Source of the DNA: Pirellulales bacterium
Lineage (GTDB): Bacteria; Planctomycetota; Planctomycetia; Pirellulales; JAICIG01
Direction: 5' to 3'
NCBI GenBank assembly: GCA_025924495.1
Contig: JAICIG010000060.1
Location: 1 to 24,034 of the forward strand
Length of the DNA: 24,034 bases
Numbering within the stretch: position 1 is the stretch's first letter; the number at the start of each line of letters is the position of its first letter. A program made the position numbers and the translations under genes. This document shows positions 8,145 through 16,934 of this stretch, piece by piece. The notes below the pieces were generated by a model. That model was not told the DNA's origin. It ran no database searches and was given only the letters and a program-made list of their open reading frames with translations.

Positions 8145-8742
8145 GATCGGAACCCGTCCGGTGCGAGCAACGCGACCTCGACGGCGAGGGATGCGCCCAG
8201 ATTAGCCTGCGTTAAGGCCCTACGCAACAGAGCGAAGAAACCGAAGCTCCCCGCTAATGAAGAAAAAACAAATGCGAGCGCCCGGTTTACCCCAGTTGCT
8301 ACGTTTATATCTCATGTAGCTCGAATATCAGGGCCGCCCATGGCGAGGACAATGTTGAGCCCTGAATCAGCTTTCGCGGTTTCACGAATTCGAAGTCGTA
8401 CCAGCATTCGGCAGGGCCCCCTCTGCGGCGCTAGTGATGCGCCTCGATCGTAAGGCGCTGTTCGGTTAAGCGCTGCCGAACAAGCTTCGTGCGAGCAACA
8501 AATCGTCTCGAAGAAGGAGAGCCGGGGATTGGGAGACGATCGGAAGTTCGCCTGGTGACGAAGCACGTCATAACTTCATCTCTCTGATCTCGGCCGCCTC
8601 GCCTCTCTCCTCCGTGGGCGATCGGAGTTCGCGTTTAGCGCCGTGGAACGATGGATTCCGCGATTGCTAGCCACCGTACTTGGGCCACGGGATAAGCCTC
8701 GCGTTTCGCACACCTTGATGAACTTCGTCCGGAAAGGTTCTT
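8145..8742. other. Divergent intergenic region (598 bp)
   Basis: It separates the minus-strand sigma/kinase operon from the plus-strand giant protein gene, so it should hold promoters for both. I see no convincing -35/-10 pair and no RNA gene. A 7-bp inverted repeat with a 10-base spacer (TGTTCGG/CCGAACA, 8459-8482) is the only dyad of note and is close to chance expectation. Open frames here are short and have unlikely composition. The 3' end carries the ribosome site GGAAAGG (8731-8737) of the next gene. Confidence 0.6.
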
Positions 8743-11700
8743 ATGCTGCATCGATTCGCGTCGGTTGCGTCGTGCATTGTTTCCCTTCCTGCTCGGAAAT
8801 CTCCGGCATCAGCATACCGTGAAATCGGTTCGGCGATTGCTCCCGGAAAGGCGGCTCATCGCCGGCGGCGGCGCGCTAAAAGTCCGTCTTCTTCCTTGTC
8901 CAGCGGCGCCCTTCGTCGCTGCCGCTTGGAATCGTATGAACAACGGCTGCTGCTTACGTTTCACCTTTGGAAGGTGGACGAGGTTTTTTCCAGCGCCGAT
9001 GGCAAGGCGCAATTCATTGAGTTGCAGGATCCCGCCAATGGAGAGGATCATCTCGCCGGACATTTCATTAGCAGCAACGAGAAGACGTTCACATTTCCGA
9101 CCAACCTGCCGACAACCGCGACGGCGAATCAACACCTGCTGTTAGGCACGGCCAGTTACGCGGCGTTGCCGGGCGCAGTCCAACCCGACTACATCCTGCC
9201 CGACAATTTTTTTAATCCGGCGGGCGATTCGCTCGACTATGCCGATGTGGACGCCTTTTCGTTCACCGCCGGACAAGTGCCGACCGACGGCGTGAATGCC
9301 CTGCTGCGCAATGTAACGACTTTTGCTTTATCCACGGGCCCGAACACAGAAACAAATCTTGCCGGGCAGACCGGCTCAGTCTCCGACGTTCCAAAGACCG
9401 GCTATCTGCAAGTGAACCTTGTCTCCGACCTGCCGGGAAATGCCTTGATTCAAGACCCACAGTTAATCAACCCCTGGGGCATCGGCCAGTCGGCGACCAG
9501 CCCCATTTGGGTTTCGGACAACGGCGCCGATGTCAGCACGATCTACAGCGGCGACGTGGCCGGCAGCCCGTTCAGCAAGGCAGCGTTGGTCGTCTCGATT
9601 CCCGGCGGAGCGCCTACAGGCCAATTGGCGAACGGCACAAGCAATTTTTCCGTGAGCGCCGGCGCAGCGACGGGACCGGCGAGATTTATCTTCGCTTCCG
9701 AGAGCGGCAACATTACCGGATGGAATCCGGGAGTGCCGGCCGCCGGTTCGACGCAAGCCGAGGTAGGAGCGACAACCGCCGGTGCAGTTTACAAGGGAAT
9801 TGCACTCGCGAATAACGGCACGGCCAATCAATTGTATGCCGCTAACTTCAATAGCGGCGCCATCGACGTCTTTGATAGCAGCTTCCATCCGGTGACGCTT
9901 GCCGCGGGGGCCTTTACGGATCCCAACCTGCCGGCCGGCTATGCTCCCTTCAACATTGCCAATCTGGGCGGGCAGCTTTACGTGGCCTATGCCTTGCAGG
10001 ACGCGGCTAAACACGATGATGTGGCGGGCTTCGGCCATGGGTTCGTCGACGTGTACGATGTTAATGGCGTTTTGCTCAAACGATTGATCACCGGTCATCC
10101 GGGAACTCCGACCGATCCAATGAATTCGCCGTGGGGGATGACGCTCGCCCCTGCGAATTTCGGCGACTTCAGCGGCGACCTGCTGGTCGGTAACTTCGGG
10201 AACGGAAAGATCAATGCGTTCGACCCAAGCACCGGCGCCTTCCGTGGAAGCTTAAGCGACGCCGCCGGAAATCCGATCGTTATCGACGGCTTGTGGGCGC
10301 TGCAATTTGGCAATGGCGCCGGCGCCGGCGATGCCAACAAGCTCTTCTTTACCGCCGGAAGCGGCGGCGAACAGCACGGGCTGCTCGGTTCGATCATCAG
10401 CGCGCAAAACACGCCCTTGTCGGGCGATGGCACGAAGATCACGGCCACGGAAGGGACGACCTTCAGCGGCGCCATCGCCGCCTTTGCGTCGAGCAACACG
10501 GCGGCGACCGCCGGCGCCTTTACCGCCACAATCGATTGGGGCGACGGCAGCAGCTCCGTGGGCACGGTGGTTGCGAACGGCGACGGCGGCTTCAACGTGC
10601 TCGGCAGCCATGCTTACGTTGAGGAAGCGGCCAGCGAAATCATCCACGTCACGGTGACCGACGGTTCCAGCAATACGATCACGCTGAACGCCAGCGCCAA
10701 AGTGATCGACGCCACGCTTTCGGCGACCGGCGTGCCGGTCAGTTTGCAGCAGAGTTTGACGCTGAACAACGTTGCCGTGGCGACGTTCAGCGATTCTGGC
10801 GGCGCGGAGCCCGCGGCCAATTACACGGCCACGATTGATTGGGGCGACGGAACGACGGCCGACGTGGGAAATGTGAATGCGTCAGGCGGGACCTTCACGG
10901 TTACGGGCAGCCACATCTATGCCTCCGATGGACATCGTGCGATTGCCGTAACGATCAAGGACGAAGGCGGCGCTTCGGCAACGGCCGCAAGCAGCGCTCA
11001 AGCCGGCTATCTGCAATTAAACCTGGTTTCAGACCAAGCCGGCGCGGCGCTGATCCTGGACCCGAACCTGGTCAATCCATGGGGAATCGCCCAGTCGGCG
11101 ACGAGCCCGTTCTGGATCTCTGACAATGGCGCTGACGTCGCCACCATTTACAGCGGCGACGTCTCGGGCAGCCCATTCAGCAAAGCGGGGCTGGTGGTGT
11201 CGATTCCCGGCGGCGCGCCCACGGGACAGGTTGCCAATAGCACGTCCGATTTCGTCGTCAGTTCTGGTTCGGCCAGTGCACCGGCTCTGTTCATCTTCGC
11301 ATCGGAAAATGGCGACATCACGGGCTGGAACCCAACGGTTCCGCCGCCGGCGCCGTCAACACACGCGCAAACAGGCGTCAGCGTCCCCGACGCGGTGTTC
11401 AAGGGGTTAGCACTTGCCAACAATGGCACGGCCAACTTCCTGTATGCCACTGACTTCCACAACGGCCAAATCGACGTTTTCGATAGCAGCTTTCATCAGG
11501 TTACGCAGGCCCCTGGAGCATTTGCCGATCCGAACTTGCCGGCGGGGTACGCGCCGTTCAACATTGCAAACTTGGGCGGAAAGCTTTATGTGACTTACGC
11601 GCTGCAGGATGCTGCCAAACACGACGATTCCGCGGGCTTCGGCCACGGGTTCGTCGATATTTATGACACGAGCGGCGTTCTACTGCAGCGGCTGATAACA

Positions 11701-14700
11701 GGTACGCCGGGCGATCCCGCCAGCCCCCTCAATTCGCCCTGGGGGCTGGCGATCGCGCCTGCCAACTTCGGAGATTTCAGCGGCGATCTGTTGGTGGGCA
11801 ACTTCGGCAATGGTTGGATCAATGCTTTCGATCCAACGAGCGGCGCTTTTTTGGGCTCGCTCAGCGATGCCAGCGGCAAGCCAATTGTCATCGATGGCCT
11901 GTGGGGCCTGCAGTTCGGCAATGGCACGGCAGGCGGAGATGCGAACACGCTCTTCTTCACGGCCGGAACCGGCAGCGAGCAGCATGGCCTGTTCGGCGCC
12001 TTGGTGAATGCCGAAAACACGCCGCTGACAGGCGAGGGAGCGAAACTGGCCGCAACCGAGGGCGCTTCCTTCAGCGGCAATGTTGCAACATTCGCATCGA
12101 GCGACACGTCGGCTTCGGCCAACGACTTCACGGCGACGATCGTATGGGCCAACGGCTCTACCTCAGCTGGCTCGATCGCTTCCAATGGTGATGGCGGATT
12201 TGTCGTAGTTGGTTCGCATACGTTCGCCGAAGAAGGGACGAATGCCGTCTCCATCACCATTCACGATTCCATCAGCAACGACAACCTCACGATCAACGCA
12301 ACGGCAACGGTCGCCGATGCACCGATCCATGCTTCCGGCGTGCCGGTAAATCCGTCGCAGGGCGTCACGGTCAATAATGCCGAAGTCGCGACTTTCACAG
12401 ACGATGGCAGTGCGGAGCCGATTGCAAATTACACGGCGACGATCGACTGGGGCGATGGCACGTCGTCGTCGGGAGTCGTCTCCTTGAACGGCGCAACCTT
12501 CCAGGTCGCAGGCAGCCATACATATACTGCAGGCGGCGTTCATGCGATCACCACGAGCATCAAGGACGAAGGTGGCAGCACAGCGACGGCGACCAGCAGC
12601 ACTTCGAGCGGCTATCTGCAATTGAATCTGGTCTCTGATCAGCCGGGAGATGCCTTACTCACCGATCCGGACCTGGTAAATCCTTGGGGAATTTCGCTGC
12701 CCCCGACGACGGGGGCGTTTTGGGTTTCCGATAATGGCGCCGATGTTGCAACGCTGTATGCCGGCGCCGTCGCCGGCAGTCCGTTCAGCAAATCGGGGCT
12801 GGTCGTGTCAATTCCCGGCGGCGCTCCGACAGGTCAGGTGTTTAACAGCACGAGCGACTTTAAGGTCAGTTCGGGCGGCGCCAGTGCACCTGCTTTGTTC
12901 ATTTTCGCCTCCGAAAATGGCAGCATCACCGGTTGGAATCCCGCCGTGCCGCCGCCGACGCCGTCGACGACTGCTCAAACCGGCGTCACGATACCCGGCG
13001 CGGTGTTCAAGGGTCTAGCGCTCGCTTCGAATGGCGGCGCCAACTTCCTGTATGCAACCGATTTCCACAATGGCCAAATCGACGTCTTCGATAGCAGCTT
13101 CCACCAAGTCGCGCTGGCGCCGGGAGCGTTCACCGACCCAAGCTTGCCGGCTGGTTATGCTCCGTTCAATATCACGAATCTGGGCGGCAAGCTTTACGTC
13201 AGCTATGCGCTGCAAGATGCCGAGAAGCATGACGACGTGGCGGGCGCCGGCCATGGCTTTGTCGACGTGTATGACGCCGCCGGAGTCATGCAGCAACGGT
13301 TGATTACCGGCGTGCCAGGCGATGCGAATAGTCCTTTGAACTCGCCTTGGGGCATGGTCATTGCGCCCGCCAATTTTGGCGACTTCAGCGGCGACCTGCT
13401 GGTCGGCAATTTCGGCGACGGCAAGATCCACGCGTTCGACCCTAATACCGGCGCCTTGCTCGGCGCCGTCAGCAATCCTGACGGCAACCCGATCACAATT
13501 GATGGATTGTGGGGGCTGGCATTCGGTAACGGCGCCACAGCGGGCGATAAAAATGTGCTGTTCTTCTCGGCGGGCAGCGACGGCGAACAACATGGGTTAT
13601 TCGGCGCACTGGAAAACGCGCAGAATACGCCGCTGGCCGGGGAAGCCGCGAAACTCTCGCTGACGGAAGGTGCGTCGTTCAGCGGGACTGTGGCGACCTT
13701 TGCGGCCAGCGACGTTTCTGCCCAGGCGGCCAGCTTCACCGCCAATATTGACTGGGGAGACGGCCAGACTTCGACCGGAACGGTCGTATCCAATAGCGAC
13801 GGCGGCTTCAATGTGCTCGGCTCGCACGTCTACGCGGAAGAGGCGACTCATGCCATCCACGTGACCGTCACCGATAATGCACAGCGGACGATCACGATCA
13901 TCGGCAGCGCAGCAGTCGCCGACGCGCCGTTGATTGCGACGGGGGAGACCGTCAAAGTCGACCGCCATGATGCGGCGCCGATCATTGTGGCCACATTTGC
14001 CGACGCAGGCGGCGCGGAAGCAGTGGCAAATTATTCGGCAACCGTCGATTGGGGCGACGGCAGCCCAACTACAAGCGGCATCATCACCCTCAGCGGCGGC
14101 GGGTTCAGCATTTCCGGCGTTCATGATTACGAAAAACCGGGCCGCCACACGGTTACGGTAACAATCAAGGACGAAGGGGGCGCGACGACATCAACCACAT
14201 CTAAGGCGACTGTCGGCAATGACCATGAACGCCTGGTCGAGCAGTTCTTCGAGCAATTGCTCGATCGCGACGCCGACGATAACGGCCTGAACTTCTTTCT
14301 GGGATTGCTCAATCAAGGCAAGTCGGCGGCGGATATCGTCGCTCAGATCGAAGCGACGACCGAGTTCCTTGCCGCCGAGGTGCAAGCTCTGTTTCAGCAA
14401 CTTCTGCACCGTGGCGCCGAGCCGAGCGCTGTAAGCTTCTTCAGCAAGCAGCTCTCGGCCGGCCAAGGAGAACGACATGCGGAAGGCTTGATTATTTCCT
14501 CGCCGGAATACTTCCAGCTGCACGGCGGCAATGGCAACGCATTCCTGGACGCAATGTATCAAGACCTCTTGAATCGCGGCATTGATCCCGGGGCCGAAAG
14601 TTTTTGGAGCAGTAAAACTCTAACTAGCAGTTCTGCTCGCGATCAGATTGCGGCCGCCGTGTTTAGCAGCGACGAATTCTTAACGAACCTGATCGAGCAT

Positions 14701-14838
14701 GACATGCAGCAATTCCTCGGTCGTCCCGTCGATGCAGAGGCCTTGAAAGCATTCCTCAAGGCTCTGCAAAACGGTGAAACTGAAAATCAGCTACGCGCCA
14801 CCATCTTGAGTTCACCTGAATTCGCCGGAAACGTTTAA
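8743..14838 (+). CDS. Giant secreted protein: N-module, three (TIGR03118-like propeller + 2 PKD) units, DUF4214
   Basis: Predicted extracellular or surface protein of 2031 residues; ligand unknown. In order: Arg-rich N-terminus with export motif RLESYEQRLLL (61-71); the 140-residue module shared with the protein at 1504 (71-210); then three super-repeats of 535 residues starting at 220, 755 and 1290. Each super-repeat begins GYLQ-x-NLVSD. It contains one beta-propeller-like domain of about 338 residues with TIGR03118-type motifs (NPWGI, SDNGADV, FNI-x-NLGG, GDFSGDLLVGNFG, QHGL), then two PKD-like domains with DWGDG. The DUF4214 region (about 1826-2028) has four units with G/R-x-F-F/W patterns. 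TIGR03118 proteins are usually single-domain and a few hundred residues long, so three copies in one chain is unusual. The ATG at 8743 has GGAAAGG 5 bases upstream. It is divergent from the sigma/kinase operon and ends 43 bases from the convergent SDR gene. Confidence 0.9.
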   Translation: MLHRFASVASCIVSLPARKSPASAYREIGSAIAPGKAAHRRRRRAKSPSSSLSSGALRRCRLESYEQRLLLTFHLWKVDEVFSSADGKAQFIELQDPANGEDHLAGHFISSNEKTFTFPTNLPTTATANQHLLLGTASYAALPGAVQPDYILPDNFFNPAGDSLDYADVDAFSFTAGQVPTDGVNALLRNVTTFALSTGPNTETNLAGQTGSVSDVPKTGYLQVNLVSDLPGNALIQDPQLINPWGIGQSATSPIWVSDNGADVSTIYSGDVAGSPFSKAALVVSIPGGAPTGQLANGTSNFSVSAGAATGPARFIFASESGNITGWNPGVPAAGSTQAEVGATTAGAVYKGIALANNGTANQLYAANFNSGAIDVFDSSFHPVTLAAGAFTDPNLPAGYAPFNIANLGGQLYVAYALQDAAKHDDVAGFGHGFVDVYDVNGVLLKRLITGHPGTPTDPMNSPWGMTLAPANFGDFSGDLLVGNFGNGKINAFDPSTGAFRGSLSDAAGNPIVIDGLWALQFGNGAGAGDANKLFFTAGSGGEQHGLLGSIISAQNTPLSGDGTKITATEGTTFSGAIAAFASSNTAATAGAFTATIDWGDGSSSVGTVVANGDGGFNVLGSHAYVEEAASEIIHVTVTDGSSNTITLNASAKVIDATLSATGVPVSLQQSLTLNNVAVATFSDSGGAEPAANYTATIDWGDGTTADVGNVNASGGTFTVTGSHIYASDGHRAIAVTIKDEGGASATAASSAQAGYLQLNLVSDQAGAALILDPNLVNPWGIAQSATSPFWISDNGADVATIYSGDVSGSPFSKAGLVVSIPGGAPTGQVANSTSDFVVSSGSASAPALFIFASENGDITGWNPTVPPPAPSTHAQTGVSVPDAVFKGLALANNGTANFLYATDFHNGQIDVFDSSFHQVTQAPGAFADPNLPAGYAPFNIANLGGKLYVTYALQDAAKHDDSAGFGHGFVDIYDTSGVLLQRLITGTPGDPASPLNSPWGLAIAPANFGDFSGDLLVGNFGNGWINAFDPTSGAFLGSLSDASGKPIVIDGLWGLQFGNGTAGGDANTLFFTAGTGSEQHGLFGALVNAENTPLTGEGAKLAATEGASFSGNVATFASSDTSASANDFTATIVWANGSTSAGSIASNGDGGFVVVGSHTFAEEGTNAVSITIHDSISNDNLTINATATVADAPIHASGVPVNPSQGVTVNNAEVATFTDDGSAEPIANYTATIDWGDGTSSSGVVSLNGATFQVAGSHTYTAGGVHAITTSIKDEGGSTATATSSTSSGYLQLNLVSDQPGDALLTDPDLVNPWGISLPPTTGAFWVSDNGADVATLYAGAVAGSPFSKSGLVVSIPGGAPTGQVFNSTSDFKVSSGGASAPALFIFASENGSITGWNPAVPPPTPSTTAQTGVTIPGAVFKGLALASNGGANFLYATDFHNGQIDVFDSSFHQVALAPGAFTDPSLPAGYAPFNITNLGGKLYVSYALQDAEKHDDVAGAGHGFVDVYDAAGVMQQRLITGVPGDANSPLNSPWGMVIAPANFGDFSGDLLVGNFGDGKIHAFDPNTGALLGAVSNPDGNPITIDGLWGLAFGNGATAGDKNVLFFSAGSDGEQHGLFGALENAQNTPLAGEAAKLSLTEGASFSGTVATFAASDVSAQAASFTANIDWGDGQTSTGTVVSNSDGGFNVLGSHVYAEEATHAIHVTVTDNAQRTITIIGSAAVADAPLIATGETVKVDRHDAAPIIVATFADAGGAEAVANYSATVDWGDGSPTTSGIITLSGGGFSISGVHDYEKPGRHTVTVTIKDEGGATTSTTSKATVGNDHERLVEQFFEQLLDRDADDNGLNFFLGLLNQGKSAADIVAQIEATTEFLAAEVQALFQQLLHRGAEPSAVSFFSKQLSAGQGERHAEGLIISSPEYFQLHGGNGNAFLDAMYQDLLNRGIDPGAESFWSSKTLTSSSARDQIAAAVFSSDEFLTNLIEHDMQQFLGRPVDAEALKAFLKALQNGETENQLRATILSSPEFAGNV
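8953..9372 (+). repeat. 140-residue N-terminal module, copy B (inverted relative to 3184-3603)
   Basis: The same 420-bp length as copy A, gap-free at protein level. After it the two proteins diverge completely: Ig/cadherin repeats in one, propellers in the other. The module thus behaves as a discrete unit joined to different central regions. Confidence 0.85.
9400..14214 (+). repeat. Three tandem 1605-bp super-repeats (535 residues each)
   Basis: Units are 9400-11004, 11005-12609 and 12610-14214, counted from the GYLQ codons to the residue 11 positions after the final DEGG. The propeller parts are 1011, 1014 and 1017 bp and the PKD parts 594, 591 and 588 bp, so small in-frame indels cancel to give the same total. 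Units 2 and 3 match each other better than unit 1: both have NFLYATDFHNGQIDVFDSS, PSTxAQTGV and SAPALFIFASENG, where unit 1 differs. Confidence 0.9.
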
Positions 14839-14881
14839 TTAAGAAATACGTATCCGCGGTCGTGCCTGTTCCGATAGGGTC

Positions 14882-15634
14882 TTAGCGAAGCCCGCCGGAA
14901 ATATAGAAACTCTCGCCCGTGATCCAGGCTGAATCGGACGAAGCGAGGAATACCGCCGCGGGTGCGATATCTTGCGGTTGCCCAATGCGGCCGAGGGGCG
15001 TCTGCGATTCGATTTGCTTGCGGAAGTCGCTCTCGGAGATTCCGGCCGCGTGGACCCCTTCGGTCTCAACCATGCCAGGATTGATCGAGTTGACGCGGAT
15101 CTGCCGCGGCCCAAGCTCCTGGGCCAGTGAACGCGTGATGGCATTCACAGCGGCCTTGGTTGCGCTATAGACTGCGCTGTTGGGCGGCGCCAGCGTGGCG
15201 ACCACGGAACTGATGTTGACGATGGCGCCCCCTTCCGGACCAAACCGCTTGACGGCCGCTTGCGAGGCGAGCAGTAAGCCCAGCACGTTCAGGCTGAACT
15301 GCTTGTGATAGTGTTCTGCGGTAATATTCTCCAACGGGGCAAATTCATAAATGCCCGCGTTGTTGACCAGGACGTCGAGCCGGCCGAATGCAGTATGGGC
15401 CTCGGCGAACAGCCGCTCGATTTGTGCCTGATCGGTCATGTCGGCCTGAATTGCCACCGCTTTTCCCTGTTTGTCGGTAATCTCGGCAACGACGCGATCG
15501 GCGCCGGACTTACTGGAAGCGTAGTTGACGACGACTGCCGCTCCCTCGGCGGCCAACTGCTTGGCAATGGCGGCGCCGATGCCCTTTGAGGCGCCCGTGA
15601 CGACCGCAACTTTCCCGGCAAGTTTCTGTGGCAT
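14882..15634 (-). CDS. Short-chain dehydrogenase/reductase (SDR), FabG-like
   Basis: Cytoplasmic NAD(P)-dependent oxidoreductase with a Rossmann fold; substrate unknown. Of its 250 residues (standard for classical SDRs), the nucleotide-binding TGASKGIG lies at 13-20, NNAG at 91-94, Asn116, the catalytic Ser142/143, and Y156-x-x-x-K160. A PG motif at 186-187 and a C-terminal ISGG block complete the fold. The N-terminal NYASSK segment after strand 2 suggests NADPH preference, as in FabG-type enzymes, but this is only inferred. The ATG at 15634 has AAGGAG 6 bases upstream. It lies 203 bases downstream of the AhpD-like gene on the same strand, so the two may be co-expressed, and it is convergent with the giant protein gene. 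A stand-alone SDR with no fatty-acid genes nearby is more likely a general or stress-related reductase than FabG itself. Confidence 0.93.
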   Translation of the reverse strand: MPQKLAGKVAVVTGASKGIGAAIAKQLAAEGAAVVVNYASSKSGADRVVAEITDKQGKAVAIQADMTDQAQIERLFAEAHTAFGRLDVLVNNAGIYEFAPLENITAEHYHKQFSLNVLGLLLASQAAVKRFGPEGGAIVNISSVVATLAPPNSAVYSATKAAVNAITRSLAQELGPRQIRVNSINPGMVETEGVHAAGISESDFRKQIESQTPLGRIGQPQDIAPAAVFLASSDSAWITGESFYISGGLR

Positions 15635-15837
15635 GGTCCACTCCTTGTTTTGATTGGTTCAAGTTACTTAAAGGCACACGAACGCGACGTGGTCTGCTCT
15701 TGAAGTACCGGCGACGCCGTTCAACCTTACGCACAAAACAAAAATGCGTCGCTTGCCGCCGGAAAAACGCCGATCTCAACGAGACAGCCTGCAAATTCGG
15801 CACGTTGACGGCTGCATCTCCCTCGTCGGCCCAGCTC

Positions 15838-16380
15838 TCAAGCGCTCACTGGCACGCGGGGAAAATCCACCTCAGTGTCTGCCAGCCGGTTGAAGTAGTT
15901 GGTCAAGGTCGAAAGAGCGACATGCCCAACCACTTCGGCGATCTCCGCATCGGAAAGGCCAGCCTGCCGGGCGTCGGATAGCTGCTCGTCCAATACTTCG
16001 CCCCGGCGTTCAAGGACATTTAACGCCAGAGACAGAGCGGCCTGACTCTTTGCGTCGTCCGCGCGCCCCTGCCGCGCTGCTTGCAGCTGCTCGGGTTTCA
16101 GGCCGGCGCGCGCTCCGAAAAATGTATGGGCAGACAAGCAGTATTCGCACTCGTTTGCTTCGCTGACCGCTAGCGCGAGTTGCTCGCGCAAACGTGCAGG
16201 CAGCACGCCTTTGGCCAAGGCGCCGCTGAACGCTAGATATCCTTCGAGCAGCGCCGGAGCCGTGGCCATCGTTTTCATCATATTCGGAACGACTCCCAAC
16301 TTTGCCTTGACGCCCTCCAGCAGTTGATGGGTTTTGCCTTCAGCCACGACAGGATCGACGAAGTTGATGCGGTTGAACAT
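15838..16380 (-). CDS. AhpD-like / carboxymuconolactone decarboxylase family protein
   Basis: Likely a peroxidase-related thiol protein of the CMD/AhpD superfamily, 180 residues. The active-site signature is E-C-E-Y-C-x-x-x-H (E77, C78, C81, H85), matching the E-x-C-x-x-C-x-x-x-H motif in which the two Cys residues form the redox pair and His assists proton relay. Helical repeats surround it, and LNYFNRLADTEVDFP-like C-terminal residues are typical of the alkylhydroperoxidase-type members. The frame is open to 16563, but the ATG at 16380 is chosen for its AAGGAG site 6 bases upstream and because the extra 61 residues do not look like the family. The downstream SDR is on the same strand with the same ribosome-site geometry. 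A role in peroxide defence or small-molecule oxidation is inferred; the substrate cannot be read from sequence. Confidence 0.9.
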   Translation of the reverse strand: MFNRINFVDPVVAEGKTHQLLEGVKAKLGVVPNMMKTMATAPALLEGYLAFSGALAKGVLPARLREQLALAVSEANECEYCLSAHTFFGARAGLKPEQLQAARQGRADDAKSQAALSLALNVLERRGEVLDEQLSDARQAGLSDAEIAEVVGHVALSTLTNYFNRLADTEVDFPRVPVSA

Positions 16381-16934
16381 GAAAGACTCCTTCTCATCAA
16401 TGGTCAAAGGATCGACCAACACGCCGCAGCGGCTCGGATCCGAGAGCTTCTCGGCATGATCGCATCGCCGCGGCGATCCAGCAGGAATACCGACCGGCGA
16501 GCGAAGTCTTACAGGAGGTTGTTGAGCGAGGATAAAGACCAGATCCGATGCAATATTTATCATCTATCGCAGCCGGCTTGGAGCCGCTGAAGCGCGGCGA
16601 TCAATCGCTTCAGTTCCGCGACAGACGAGCTTTCCTAAGGCGCGTAAGAGATGAGTCGCTCGTCGGTATCCTCCTCTGTCAAGAATGTTCATTCCCGCGG
16701 AGGTACTCTTGCGGCAGCGTCTTGTTCGATCGTCTCATGAAGATTTACCGATCGGTCGAAGCTCGCAATAAAATAAAAAGGAGTAGCAGGTTATCTTGCG
16801 GCGCTTGAATTCACTTTTGCATCCGGCCGCCCCTCGTCCGAACGCCCTTCAAGGCGTATCATGGGGGCTGATGCGGTCGAGGCGGGCCGCGGTCCTCCGA
16901 TTGACGGCTGCAAGTGGTACGTTCAGGTGCAACC
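16381..16934. other. Divergent intergenic region (554 bp)
   Basis: It lies between the minus-strand AhpD-like gene and the plus-strand ECF sigma gene and should carry both promoters. An A-rich tract ending in AAGGAG (to 16783) is present, but no convincing coding frame follows it. Two small perfect palindromes (14 bp at 16464-16477; ACCGATCGGT at 16747-16756) are at chance level. I see no RNA gene. Confidence 0.55.
16387..16392 (-). promoter_or_regulatory. Shine-Dalgarno site deciding the start of the AhpD-like gene
   Basis: AAGGAG on the minus strand, 6 bases before the ATG at 16380. It argues against the longer start at 16563. Confidence 0.75.

Noticed and set aside
8459..8482. 7-bp inverted repeat with 10-base spacer as an operator
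   Set aside because: Such a dyad is close to what chance would give in 600 bp, and no second copy was seen.
8312..8566. An 84-codon minus-strand frame in the divergent intergenic region
   Set aside because: No ribosome site, domain or convincing composition.
16464..16477. Perfect 14-bp palindrome ATCGCCG/CGGCGAT
   Set aside because: About one such palindrome is expected by chance in a window this size; not placed at a promoter.
16381..16563. Longer N-terminus for the AhpD-like protein
   Set aside because: The added 61 residues look non-coding, and the ATG at 16380 has an ideal AAGGAG site.
16548..16808. An 86-codon plus-strand frame in the second intergenic region
   Set aside because: No ribosome site or recognisable domain; mixed composition.
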